Below are positions 1 to 8,559 of a DNA stretch of 64,000 nucleotides, piece by piece; the stretch's first letter is position 1, and each line of letters opens with the position of its first letter. The notes under the pieces were generated by a model. That model searched no databases. It saw only the letters and a list, made by a program, of their open reading frames with translations, and had not been told where the DNA came from. A program made the translations under genes and the position numbers. Where the stretch lies: assembly GCF_022414595.1 (NCBI RefSeq), contig NZ_JADWYO010000031.1, positions 1 through 64,000 of the forward strand. Reading direction: 5' to 3'. The DNA is from Streptomyces sp. MUM 203J. Lineage in GTDB: Bacteria; Actinomycetota; Actinomycetes; Streptomycetales; Streptomycetaceae.

Positions 1-68
1 CGCGGACACACCGCGCTGAAGGGCCAACCACCTGCCAGCCGCGTTCCCAACCTCACAGGGCAATACAC

Positions 69-665
69 CTAGCCCCGCGCCCGGGAGCCGCGGACACCGT
101 TGAGAGCGATGGCCACGGCCGTGTCCGCAATGACGGCCGGGGATTCGGCCGCGCCGAGTTCGATGCGGCGGACGGCCGCGTCGACAGCTCCCTGGAGCAG
201 CATCGCGGCCAGGCGGGGCTCCGGCTGGCCGAGGTCGGCCAGCACTTGGACGATCATGGTGATGAGCCCGCCGTGCGCAGCCCGGATCTTCTCGCGTGCC
301 CGGTCGTCGAGCTCACCGGCGGAGATGGCGACGACGGCCCGGTGGCGGCGGTCACCGACCAGTTCGAGCTGGCGCCGCACATACGCCTCGACCTTGGCCT
401 CCGGGGCAGCGACCCGCGCCATGGCGTCTTCGACCTCGGCGGCCCAGACGGGGAAGTCGACGGCGCACAGCTCCTCGACGACGGCGGCCCGTGAGCGGAA
501 GTACTCGTACACGGAGGACCGCGCCAGGCCGGTGCGCTCGGCCAGGGCGGGAAAGGTCAGCGCCTCCGTCCCGCCTTCGGAAAGCAGGGTGCGCGCGGCC
601 TCCAGCAGGGCGGCGCGCTGCATGCTCCGGTGCTCGGCCACAGAGGCCGCTCGAATCCTTGGCAC
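69..665 (-). CDS. TetR-family transcriptional regulator
   Basis: A 198-residue protein with the TetR layout. An N-terminal helix-turn-helix lies at about residues 36-56 (LTFPALAERTGLARSSVYEYF), followed by an all-helical C-terminal part of the kind that binds ligand and dimerises. The GTG at 665 is chosen because a TACAGT hexamer at 672-677 lies exactly 6 nt upstream, the spacing of a leaderless promoter, and no Shine-Dalgarno sequence is present. An ATG at 621-623 is an alternative giving 184 residues. The gene lies just downstream of whiG on the same strand. Its ligand and targets cannot be told from sequence. Confidence 0.85.
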   Translation of the reverse strand: MPRIRAASVAEHRSMQRAALLEAARTLLSEGGTEALTFPALAERTGLARSSVYEYFRSRAAVVEELCAVDFPVWAAEVEDAMARVAAPEAKVEAYVRRQLELVGDRRHRAVVAISAGELDDRAREKIRAAHGGLITMIVQVLADLGQPEPRLAAMLLQGAVDAAVRRIELGAAESPAVIADTAVAIALNGVRGSRARG

Positions 666-671
666 GGGACA

Positions 672-677
672 ACTGTA
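672..677 (-). promoter_or_regulatory. Putative -10 of a leaderless promoter for the TetR gene
   Basis: TACAGT is followed by TGTCCC and then the GTG start, so transcription could begin at or next to the start codon. No clear -35 is visible upstream, in the GC-rich whiG 3' end. Confidence 0.4.
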
Positions 678-712
678 CGGCGGCGGGCCGGGCGTCGGGG
701 CGGGGTGTCGGG

Positions 713-1549
713 TCAGCGTCCGACATCCGCCAGCTTGGCGCGGAGCTGGAGGACGGACTTCGTGTGGATCTGGCTGACACGGCTTTCGGTGACGCCGAGG
801 ACGTTGCCGATCTCCGCGAGGGTGAGCCCTTCGTAGTAGTAGAGCGTGATGACGGTCTTCTCGCGCTCGGGAAGCGTGTTGATCGCGCGGGCGAGGAGGC
901 GCCGCAGTTCGCGGCCTTCGGCCACCTCGACGGGGTCGTCCGCAGCGGTGTCCTCCAGCTTGTCCATGAGGCTGAGCCGATCGCCGTTCTCCCCTCCGAC
1001 GTGCAGGAGCTCCTCGAGGGCGACGACGTTCGCGAGCGACAGCTGGCTGAACACCCCGTGCAGGTCGTCGAGAGGGATGCCCATCTCGGTGGCGACCTCG
1101 CCCTCGGTGGGGGTGCGCCGCAGCCGGGCTTCGAGGGTGGCGTAGGCGCGCTCTACCGCGCGGGCCTTCTGGCGTACCGAGCGGGGGATCCAGTCGAGGG
1201 CGCGCAGTTCGTCGATCATGGCGCCGCGGATCCGGGTGATGGCGTAGGTCTCGAACTTGATGGAGCGGTCGAGGTCGAACTTCTCGATGGCGTCGATGAG
1301 TCCGAAGACGCCGGAGGAGACGAAGTCGGCTTGTTCGACATTGGAGGGCAGGCCCACACTGACGCGGCCTGCGACGTATTTCACGAGGGGCGAGTAGTGC
1401 AGGATGAGCTGCTCCCGTAGCCGCTCGTCGCCCGTCTCCTTGTACGACCGCCACAGCTCGTCGAGCGTCGAGGGGGCGGGCGGCCGTACGGTGCTCCCGG
1501 CGGCGGGGGGAGCTGCCGCGCGGTGGGACCCGGAGGTGTGCTGGGGCAT
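713..1549 (-). CDS. whiG: RNA polymerase sigma factor WhiG
   Basis: A 278-residue sigma factor of the FliA/WhiG group, which commits Streptomyces aerial hyphae to sporulation. Region 2 spans about residues 44-120, including [18 protein letters not shown], which matches the promoter-melting segment of FliA-type factors. Region 3 lies at about 130-200. Region 4 carries a helix-turn-helix at about 242-265 ([20 protein letters not shown]). Length and neighbours (dprA upstream, TetR gene downstream) fit WhiG. In other Streptomyces WhiG is controlled by the anti-sigma factor RsiG with c-di-GMP; the sequence here does not show this directly. The start is the ATG at 1547-1549. Confidence 0.96.
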   Translation of the reverse strand: MPQHTSGSHRAAAPPAAGSTVRPPAPSTLDELWRSYKETGDERLREQLILHYSPLVKYVAGRVSVGLPSNVEQADFVSSGVFGLIDAIEKFDLDRSIKFETYAITRIRGAMIDELRALDWIPRSVRQKARAVERAYATLEARLRRTPTEGEVATEMGIPLDDLHGVFSQLSLANVVALEELLHVGGENGDRLSLMDKLEDTAADDPVEVAEGRELRRLLARAINTLPEREKTVITLYYYEGLTLAEIGNVLGVTESRVSQIHTKSVLQLRAKLADVGR

Positions 1550-1837
1550 ACGTCGCCTTGAGCCGTTCTGCCGTGGTGAGCGGGGGGACGGATGTGAGGG
1601 CCGGGGTGTGGCTCGGATCGGGGTTCGGGTGGGGGGCTTGCCGGAAGGCGGGCGATGGTGAGCGTAGCGTGACTGGACTGTTGCTGTGAGCGAAGTCGTG
1701 GGGATCGCCCTTTGGTGGGGGCGTGCCGTCGGCCGCATCTTCGAATGGGGCCGACGGCGCGGTCGGCGGCGGAGGGACCGGCGCCGGGCAGTGATCCGAG
1801 GACCGTCGGGATTACCTTTTCACCCGAATGCCCCAGG

Positions 1838-3001
1838 TCAAGCACCGCCTCGCCGGTTGTTCGGGGCATGTGCGGCGGTCCGGACGAGATACCAACGGTC
1901 GCCCTCGCGGCGGGCGTATCCGAGGGAGTGGAGTTCGTACAGCCTGCCGAGTGTGTCGTCAACGTCGGTCCCGGCGGTTGTCGCCAGGTCGGAGAGGGTT
2001 ACCGGGCGTCCGGGAGGTGGCAGGGCTTCGAGGACGCGGGCCGTTTCGGGGTCCAGGAGATCTCTGGGGAGGACGGGTCCGCGCCGGGCGGGTGCCAGGT
2101 CCCCGATGGCGCCGACGAGCTCGGTGACGTCGTCGGCGTCCGAGACGAGCGTGGCGCCGCCGCGCAGCAGTTCGTGCACACCGGCTGAGAGTCCGCTGGT
2201 GGCGGGGCCGGGGACGCCCATCGTGTGGCGGCCGAGGTGCTGGGCGTCGCGCGCGGTGGCGAGGGCGCCGCTGCGGTGGGCGGCCTCGACGACGACGGTG
2301 CCCCGGGTCAGGGCGGCGATGACCCGGTTACGGAGGAGGAACCGGCTGGGCGTGGGGTGCTCGCCCGGTGCCAGTTCCCCGATGACGAGGCCCTGCTGGG
2401 CGATGCGCCGGATGAGGGCGTCATGCCCTCGGGGGTAGGGCACGTCGACCCCGCAGGCGAGGACGGCGACGGTTGCTCCTCCGGCACCGAGGGTGCCGCG
2501 GTGTGCTGCGGCGTCGATTCCGAAGGCGGCGCCGGAGACGACGACCCAGCCGCGTTCGGCCAGGCCGGCTCCCAGGTCCGCGGCCATATGGGCGCCGTAG
2601 GCGGTGCAGGCGCGGGCGCCGACCAGGGCGACGGACCGGAGGGCCCACCGGCGCAGGTCCTGGGTGCCGCGCACCCACAGCCCCAGCGGGCGGGCGTCGC
2701 CGAGGTCGTCGAGCTGGCTGGGCCACTCCCGGTCACCGGGCACGACGAAGCGTCCGCCGAGGGCCCGGACGGCTTCGAGGTCCTGGTCGGGGCGGCTGCG
2801 GGCGGCACGCCTGAGGAGTCCCTGTACGCGCCGCTCGCCGGCTCCGGGAAGCGATCCGGGGCGGTACGGGTGGGTGGTGAGGCGGTACAGGAGTTCCCGG
2901 GCTCCGAGTTCGCGGAGCCAGCGCCCGCCGTGTTCGTCTCCCGGCTCGATGATCCGGCAGAGAGCCGCCCGTGCGCGCCTCTCCTCATCAGGTGCGGGCA
3001 T
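1838..3001 (-). CDS. dprA: DNA-processing protein DprA (Smf)
   Basis: A 387-residue DprA. In competent bacteria it binds incoming single-stranded DNA and loads RecA. The Rossmann-like core covers about residues 120-300, with VGAR at 127-130, SGAAFGID at 156-163 and the conserved RNRVIAAL at 224-231. A winged-helix DprA-type domain follows at about 320-375. It lies 57 bp downstream of the 3' part of comM and upstream of whiG, in the usual yraN-comM-dprA cluster. Streptomyces has no well-known natural competence, so its role here is probably in recombination. The gene looks intact although comM is split. Confidence 0.95.
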   Translation of the reverse strand: MPAPDEERRARAALCRIIEPGDEHGGRWLRELGARELLYRLTTHPYRPGSLPGAGERRVQGLLRRAARSRPDQDLEAVRALGGRFVVPGDREWPSQLDDLGDARPLGLWVRGTQDLRRWALRSVALVGARACTAYGAHMAADLGAGLAERGWVVVSGAAFGIDAAAHRGTLGAGGATVAVLACGVDVPYPRGHDALIRRIAQQGLVIGELAPGEHPTPSRFLLRNRVIAALTRGTVVVEAAHRSGALATARDAQHLGRHTMGVPGPATSGLSAGVHELLRGGATLVSDADDVTELVGAIGDLAPARRGPVLPRDLLDPETARVLEALPPPGRPVTLSDLATTAGTDVDDTLGRLYELHSLGYARREGDRWYLVRTAAHAPNNRRGGA

Positions 3002-3058
3002 GCTTTCCCCTCCGGTGACGCGCAGTCGGTTTCGTCGAACCCGGTCCGACGGAGGGGG

Positions 3059-3974
3059 TCATGCCCGCTGTCCGATCGCGAGGGGGACCCCACGGGTGAT
3101 GCCGGTGCGCAGTTCCAGCGCCAGGTCGACGTCACGGGCAACGGGTCGGTCGCGTCCCGCCAGGTCGGCCAGGGTCCACGCGACGCGCAGGACTCGGTCG
3201 AGCCCACGGGCGGTCAGAAGCCCCCGCTCGATGCCTCGTTCGGCGTTGCCGAGAGCGCCGGGCGCGGGCTGCCAGCGGGTGCGCAGCTCGTGCCCCGGAA
3301 CGTCGGCGTTGAGGCTCCACGGGGTGCCGTCGAGGCGGGCTGCCGCCCGTTCTCTGGCGCTCAGGACACGGGCGGCGACGGTGGCGGTGGGTTCGCCGGC
3401 GCCGTTCAGCAGGTCGGCCCGGGAGACGGGTTCGGCCTCGACGCGCAGGTCGACGCGGTCGAGGAGGGGACCCGAGAGCCGGGCCTGGTAGCGGCGGACG
3501 GCGGAGGGCGGGCAGTCGCAGCTGTCGCCGCGCAGGGTGTGCCGCCCGCAGGGGCACGGGTTGGCGGCCAGGACCATCAGGAAGTGCGCCGGGAGCCGTA
3601 CGACTCCGGCGGCGCGGGCGACGACGACGTGACCGGACTCCAGGGGCTGCCTCAGGGCGTCCAGCGCCTTGCCGGAGAACTCGGGGGCCTCGTCCAGGAA
3701 GAGCACGCCACGATGGGCGAGGGAGCAGGCACCCGGCCGCGGTGCGCCATTGCCGCCGCCGACCAGGGACTGCATGGTGGCCGAGTGGTGCGGCGCGCAG
3801 TAGGGCGCCGAGCTGACCAGGGGTCTGCCCGGCGGGAGGGTACCTGCGACGGAGTGCACGGCGGTGACTTCGAGGGACTCGCGCCGGGTCAGGGGCGGCA
3901 GCACGCCGGGGAGGCGCTCCGCGAGCATCGTCTTGCCCGCGCCGGGCGGCCCGGACAGAAACAGATGGTGACCG
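3059..3974 (-). pseudogene. comM: comM 3' fragment (Mg-chelatase-like ATPase, C-terminal part)
   Basis: The C-terminal 305 codons of ComM/YifB, an AAA+ helicase that assists branch migration. It begins with GGHHLFLSGPPGAGKTM, so the complete Walker A motif sits on this fragment. The Walker B region (GVLFLDEAPEF) and the C-terminal Mg-chelatase domain (NPCPCG motif) follow. Upstream the frame runs into the inserted element without a good start. The first ATG, at 3926-3928, lies after the P-loop, so a functional ATPase is unlikely from this fragment alone. Joined to 9074-9765 it gives 1,608 nt, or 535 residues, in frame, a normal ComM length. Confidence 0.93.
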
Positions 3975-4037
3975 AACCGGGCGGAATTGCATCTGATGCA
4001 CGACCCTGAGGCGGCTTGCCGGGCTGATCTGCAGAGA

Positions 4038-4065
4038 TGCTAGGGCGGTAGCGATCGCCCTAGCA
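4038..4065. repeat. 10-bp perfect inverted repeat near the left end of the element
   Basis: TGCTAGGGCG at 4038-4047 and CGCCCTAGCA at 4056-4065 are separated by 8 nt. The repeat lies between the left junction and the recombinase gene. It could be an operator for the XRE-type protein of the same operon, an arm-type recombinase site, or a terminator for transcription entering the comM 3' fragment. No U-tract follows. Confidence 0.55.
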
Positions 4066-4141
4066 AGCCTCCCACCTGGCACTTTGCCAACGATCATTCA
4101 TTGGATGCATGATTCGGTCGTCTAGCGGCAAGGGGGGTTCG

Positions 4142-5245
4142 GTGTCAGATCGGTTCGAACCGGAGGGGTCCGCACGGTTGCAGGTCGTCTCGGGCGTCAC
4201 CCTGCTGCACCCCGAGGACGCGATCTTCGAGGCAATGCTTGACGGCTGGGACCGGCAGCAACGGGGCGGACGGAACTTGGAGCGCAAGACCATCAGCGAC
4301 CGGCAGGCACGCGTCCGGGATTTCATGGAATTCGCGGGCGAGTATCCGTGGCACTGGAACGCGGCCCACATGGACGACTGGTCGAGTCACCTGATCGCTG
4401 AGCTTCACAGGAAGCCCTCCACGATCCGCAACTACCAAGGTGCGATCAGGCTGTTCTGCGACTACCTGATCAACCCGCACTACCGGTGGGTGGAGGAGTG
4501 CGAGCAACGGTTCGGTACGCACCCGGTGCAGATCTGCCACGAGTGGAACACCCTCGCCCACCTCGTCGACTACGAGGGGGACGAGGACCGTCGGCCCTTC
4601 ACCCGGAACGAGTTGCAGGCATTCTTCGACTACTGCGACGGCCGGGTCGAGCGAGCTGTCCGAAAGGGGCGGAAGGGGGCTCTGCACGCCTATCGCGACG
4701 CCACGATGTTCAAGGCGATCTACGCCTGGGGCCTTCGTCGCACGGAGGCTTCGCGGCTGGACTTGTCGGATTTCCACCGCAACCCCAAGGCTCCGGAGTT
4801 CGGCCGATACGGCGGCCTCCAGGTCCGATACGGAAAGCGCACTCGTGGGTCGGCCTATCGCCGGCGCGAGGTGCTGTCAGTGATGGACTGGGCGGTCGAG
4901 GCCGTCGAGGACTACGTCACCAACGTCCGGCCTCGCTTCGGGTTCCCGGACCATCCGGCCCTGTGGGTGACTGAGCGGGGTGGCCGTGTCCGCCCGCGGG
5001 AGATCGACGATCGGTTCGCCGACTACCGCACGGATCTGGAGCTTGACGAGAAACTGGTTCCTCACTGTCTGCGGCACAGTTACGTGACGCACCTGATCGA
5101 GGACGGTGCCGATGAGACCTTCGTACAGCAGCAGGTCGGGCACCGCTACAAGTCCACGACTGCGATCTATACGTCGGTCAGCGGTGACTTCATGAACACG
5201 ATGATGCGCCAGCACCTGGACCAGACCCTCGCTCCGATGGGATGA
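4142..5245 (+). CDS. Tyrosine recombinase / site-specific integrase
   Basis: A 367-residue tyrosine recombinase with all main catalytic positions. The first arginine is in AWGLRRTEA (R199). A likely beta-hairpin lysine is in RYGKRTRG. The HxxR box is PHCLRH (H308, R311), the next histidine is in GHRYKSTT (H334), and the nucleophile is in AIYTSV (Y343). A SAM-like core-binding domain precedes at about residues 45-115. The GTG at 4142 is chosen because AAGGGGGG lies 6 nt upstream; the ATG at 4109 would add 11 residues but has no ribosome site. It should cut and rejoin the element ends. It overlaps the next gene by 4 nt (ATGA). Confidence 0.93.
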   Translation: MSDRFEPEGSARLQVVSGVTLLHPEDAIFEAMLDGWDRQQRGGRNLERKTISDRQARVRDFMEFAGEYPWHWNAAHMDDWSSHLIAELHRKPSTIRNYQGAIRLFCDYLINPHYRWVEECEQRFGTHPVQICHEWNTLAHLVDYEGDEDRRPFTRNELQAFFDYCDGRVERAVRKGRKGALHAYRDATMFKAIYAWGLRRTEASRLDLSDFHRNPKAPEFGRYGGLQVRYGKRTRGSAYRRREVLSVMDWAVEAVEDYVTNVRPRFGFPDHPALWVTERGGRVRPREIDDRFADYRTDLELDEKLVPHCLRHSYVTHLIEDGADETFVQQQVGHRYKSTTAIYTSVSGDFMNTMMRQHLDQTLAPMG

Positions 5246-5589
5246 CGATGCCTTCCAAACTTGACTACCGCTGGCACCTGCGCGAGCTCATGGCGAAGCA
5301 GGGCATGTTCTCCACCACCGCGCTTCAGCCCTTGCTCGTCGAGCGTGGGATCAATTTGTCCACCAGCCAGGTCTATCGCCTGGTGACGGAGAAGCCCGAG
5401 CGGTTGAGCATGAAGGTCCTCATGGCCCTGCTCGACATTCTCGGCTGCGCGATGGACGAGCTGATCGAGCCGGTGGCCGCAGCGGCAGCGGCCCGACCGC
5501 GCAAGGCCGCCGGCGCCGAACTGGCCGGTGACGCCGGCGTCGGTTCCTTCCGGCCGAAGCGGGCCCGGATCTCGGGGGTTGATTCCTGA
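5242..5589 (+). CDS. Small XRE-type helix-turn-helix protein of the element
   Basis: A 115-residue protein whose first 75 residues match a Cro/C1 (XRE-like) helix-turn-helix: LRELMAKQGMFSTT, then the recognition-helix part LSTSQVYRLV and the closing LLDILGCAMDELI. The C-terminal tail of about 40 residues is Ala- and Arg-rich and looks unstructured. The start overlaps the recombinase stop (ATGA) and its stop overlaps the next start (TGATG), so the three genes form a coupled operon. It may repress the operon or act as a directionality factor by binding the ends; neither is shown. A second ATG six bases in is also possible. Confidence 0.85.
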   Translation: MTMPSKLDYRWHLRELMAKQGMFSTTALQPLLVERGINLSTSQVYRLVTEKPERLSMKVLMALLDILGCAMDELIEPVAAAAAARPRKAAGAELAGDAGVGSFRPKRARISGVDS

Positions 5590-8021
5590 TGGCGACTCCC
5601 GTGCCGGCCCCGGCTTCCGTCGAGGACGACACGGCCGCGATCGTGGCCGTCGTCCACGGGGTGGAACCCCGGCTTCGGGAGTCCGTAATCCGAACCGTGC
5701 TGGCGCAGACGTGCGTCGCCCGGACCAAGCGCCGCCGAGTCGCCCGCGCATTGGAAGGCGATCCGGGCCTTCTCACCTGCGGGCGTCCCGACGGGCCGGT
5801 CGCCGTCGATCAGCTGATCCACGCTCTGATTGCAGCTGGCGCCCGACAGCTGGTCGCCCCCCGCTGCCCCAAGTGCGGCACCCAGACGGCTCTGCTCAGC
5901 GAGAAGCTGGATGGCCAACGCGTTTGCCAGACCTGCAAAACGTCGTTCCGTGCCAACACGCGACCTTGTTCGGCCTGCGGGTCCACCCTCAACGTCAACT
6001 GCCGGGACCGTCAGGGACGTCCCGTCTGCCGCGGCTGCCGACCGGGCGACGGAGAAGACCCGGTGGCCCGCTTGATTGGCCAGGTCGCCCCTTTGGCCCC
6101 GGGCCTGAAATCCGAACAACTTCAGGCAGCGATTCAGGCTTCCAACAAGCAGTCGTACGCCCTGCTCAAGGTCTCCTGGGAGATCGAGGATCGTCCCGCG
6201 CTCCTGACGGGTGAGGGTGCCCAGGGCTCGCCGCATCTGATGCGGCTCCTCATAGAACTTCACAAGATCGGCGCGAGCGGCATCGTTGTCCCAGCCTGCC
6301 CGCAGTGCTCGGATGCACGCCCGCTGTTGTTCCGCGGCAAGAGTGGCCTTCGTGTCTGTCGCGGCTGCTATGACGCAGAACGAGCCCAGCCCTGCACAGG
6401 CTGCGGGAATGACCGCCCGGTCGTCTCCCGTTCTAACAGTGGCGGAGCCCTCTGTGGCACGTGCTCAGCCCAGGACCCCGAGAAGTTCGAGCAGTGCATC
6501 CAGTGCCGCCGCCATCGCCCCGTCGGACGGCGGACACCCGACGGGCCTCACTGTCGGGCCTGCTACCGACTGCCCGTCGACCGCTGCGGCCTCTGCGGCC
6601 GGAACCGGCCATGCATCGGAGCCAGTACGACGACGCCTCGCTGCGAAACCTGTTACCAGGTCAAGCACCCCTGTCACCGATGCGGAAAGACCTTCTACCC
6701 CCGAGCCCGCACACCGGATGGCTACCTCTGCCAGACCTGCTACAGAGTGGACCCGGTCGCCTACCGCACCTGCACCGGCTGCGGTCAGTCCGCCATTCTC
6801 TGGCACCACGGACTCTGCCCTCGTTGCGCCTGCACCCGCCGCCTCACGGAACTCCTTGCCGGCTCCGACGGCTCCATCCGCCCCGGTCTACAGCTGGCAT
6901 TCGAGGCCCTCAGCTCTGCTGACGACCCAAGATCGGTCCTCTCGTGGATCGCGCCCAGGACCAGGGCTGCCACCGTGCTGGCTCAGCTGGGAACCGACGG
7001 GTTCCCAGTCGATCACAGCACGCTCGATCAGTACCCTCGCAGCCGAGCCATCGACTACCTGCGAGGAGTCCTGGTCACCGCGGGCGCCCTTCCGCACCGT
7101 GATGAGCAGATGGTGGCCCTCCACCGGTCACTGAGCGAGATCTTCAACAGCATCTCGGACAGCGACGACCGCAAGTTGCTCCAGGCCTTCACCCAGTGGG
7201 ACCAGCTCGGCAGGCTCCGGCGACGCCTCGCAGGTCGTCCGGCGACCTACAACCAGATCAACACCATTCGGGTCCAGGTGAAGCAAGGTGCCCGCCTGAT
7301 GGCGTGGCTCCGCAATCACGACACTGACCTGTCCAGATGCAGCCAGCGCGAGATTGATCTATGGCTGTCGGAGGGCAAGTCCGTGCACCTGCATGCCCGC
7401 GCTTTCGTGAAGTGGGCAGCCGCCCGCGGCCACACCGCTGGTCTGCAGATCCCGCCACCGAGCCGCACCAACCCGACGCCGCCCCTCGACACCGAGAAGC
7501 GGATCGAGCTCTCCCGGCGGCTCCTGACGGACGCCACCCTCGCATTGGACCTGCGCGTCGCCGGCCTCATGGTCGTACTCTTCGCCCAGCCCGTTACGAC
7601 CATCACGAAGATCCGCATCGACCAGGTTCTTCACACCGATGCAGGCGTCCATATCGCCTTCGGACGAGAACCACTCCACCTGCCAGGCGCCATCGGAGAG
7701 CTGGTGACACACCTGTCAACCGACCGACGCGCTTACTCCGCCATTGGGCGAAACAGCACAAGCCCCTGGCTCTTCCCTGGCCGGCATCCCGAACAGCACC
7801 TCAGCCCAGCGACACTCCTGGAACGGCTCAAAGAGCTCGGAATCACGGCACGAGCCACCCAGCACGCCGCCCTCCGGGACCTCACCACAGCCCTGCCCGA
7901 GGCCGTGATCAACCGGCTCCTCGGCATCAGCATCTCCTCGGTCGACCGCTGGAAGGCCGGCGGTCAGTGGGCGAACTACGCGGCCGAGGTGGCCCGCCGT
8001 CGCATGCCACCCAAGGCGTGA
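5589..8021 (+). CDS. Zinc-array protein with degenerate tyrosine-recombinase domain
   Basis: An 810-residue protein. Residues 93-413 hold sixteen CxxC pairs that group into eight four-cysteine sites: 93/96+113/116, 127/130+147/150, 237/240+257/260, 269/272+289/292, 303/306+322/325, 333/336+352/355, 362/365+381/384 and 395/398+410/413. Pairs within a site are 15-20 residues apart. Residues about 550-615 resemble a SAM-like core-binding domain. Residues about 650-800 resemble a recombinase catalytic fold, but the first-arginine region reads FAQPVTTITK, the HxxR box reads AALRD, and the tyrosine position is W788. It is probably a catalytically dead architectural or target-choosing partner of the recombinase. 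I recognise no named family. Confidence 0.8.
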   Translation: MATPVPAPASVEDDTAAIVAVVHGVEPRLRESVIRTVLAQTCVARTKRRRVARALEGDPGLLTCGRPDGPVAVDQLIHALIAAGARQLVAPRCPKCGTQTALLSEKLDGQRVCQTCKTSFRANTRPCSACGSTLNVNCRDRQGRPVCRGCRPGDGEDPVARLIGQVAPLAPGLKSEQLQAAIQASNKQSYALLKVSWEIEDRPALLTGEGAQGSPHLMRLLIELHKIGASGIVVPACPQCSDARPLLFRGKSGLRVCRGCYDAERAQPCTGCGNDRPVVSRSNSGGALCGTCSAQDPEKFEQCIQCRRHRPVGRRTPDGPHCRACYRLPVDRCGLCGRNRPCIGASTTTPRCETCYQVKHPCHRCGKTFYPRARTPDGYLCQTCYRVDPVAYRTCTGCGQSAILWHHGLCPRCACTRRLTELLAGSDGSIRPGLQLAFEALSSADDPRSVLSWIAPRTRAATVLAQLGTDGFPVDHSTLDQYPRSRAIDYLRGVLVTAGALPHRDEQMVALHRSLSEIFNSISDSDDRKLLQAFTQWDQLGRLRRRLAGRPATYNQINTIRVQVKQGARLMAWLRNHDTDLSRCSQREIDLWLSEGKSVHLHARAFVKWAAARGHTAGLQIPPPSRTNPTPPLDTEKRIELSRRLLTDATLALDLRVAGLMVVLFAQPVTTITKIRIDQVLHTDAGVHIAFGREPLHLPGAIGELVTHLSTDRRAYSAIGRNSTSPWLFPGRHPEQHLSPATLLERLKELGITARATQHAALRDLTTALPEAVINRLLGISISSVDRWKAGGQWANYAAEVARRRMPPKA

Positions 8022-8022
8022 A

Positions 8023-8559
8023 TCAGCCGACCTCGACGGCCCACAGGCCGAGCCGAGAGCCGTCGTCACCATCCAGGTGATCGATTAGAGCCATCCCTGC
8101 CCGGGCCGCCAGGGCCTCGCTCGCCTTGTTCCGCGTGTCGATCTTGCCGAGAACAAGAATGGGACTCCCCGAGTCTGAACCCCGGATCGTGGACAGAGCG
8201 TGCTCGAAGGTGGCGTCCGCGACCTTCCGTCCCGCTCTGCGATGTTTCATGGACACGGCAAGCGCCATGATCAGGCGCTGAGGGCCTGCATAGTCGACGA
8301 GAGAACAGCGAGCGTGGGCATAGGCAGCGGCGATGCGGCCGTTCTCCGGCAGAATCCACAGCTGTTGATCTGCAGCGGCAGCCTTTGCAGTGCTGGTGAG
8401 GGACTCATCCCGAAACCAGGACTGAACACTGCGTTCCCACGGCAAGCTGTTATGCAGAGGCCGCCCTTTGCGGTCCTTCTTCGGCTTCGGAGTGCAGGTG
8501 AAGCCGTTCAGAAGGGCACGATCTTGCTTGATCGCCCTGCGCCAGTTGACAGAGTTCAC
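8023..8559 (-). CDS. GNAT-like acetyltransferase (element cargo)
   Basis: A 178-residue protein. The C-terminal half looks like a GNAT fold: a strand and acetyl-CoA loop region (LIMALAVSMKHRRAGRKVAD), a strand ILVLGKID, then N-K-A-S-E-A-L-A-A-R-A-G-M, the usual helix before the last strands. The acetyl-CoA loop is less glycine-rich than normal, so activity is uncertain. The GTG start at 8559 overlaps the upstream stop (GTGA). The gene ends one base from the end of the zinc-array gene, tail to tail. GNAT proteins coupled to a small basic partner include toxins that acetylate charged tRNA, but the partner here is not a recognised antitoxin type. Confidence 0.68.
   Translation of the reverse strand: MNSVNWRRAIKQDRALLNGFTCTPKPKKDRKGRPLHNSLPWERSVQSWFRDESLTSTAKAAAADQQLWILPENGRIAAAYAHARCSLVDYAGPQRLIMALAVSMKHRRAGRKVADATFEHALSTIRGSDSGSPILVLGKIDTRNKASEALAARAGMALIDHLDGDDGSRLGLWAVEVG

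Noticed and set aside
1550-1837. A gene between whiG and dprA
   Set aside because: Open frames here are upstream extensions of whiG without family-like sequence; the stretch is best read as the whiG promoter region.
2225-4009. A 594-codon plus-strand open frame opposite dprA and comM
   Set aside because: Same high-GC shadow effect; the dprA and comM motifs on the minus strand explain the sequence.
4142-8021. Calling the trio a RIT element
   Set aside because: RIT elements have three catalytic recombinases; here the second protein is a small XRE type and the third lacks the catalytic residues.
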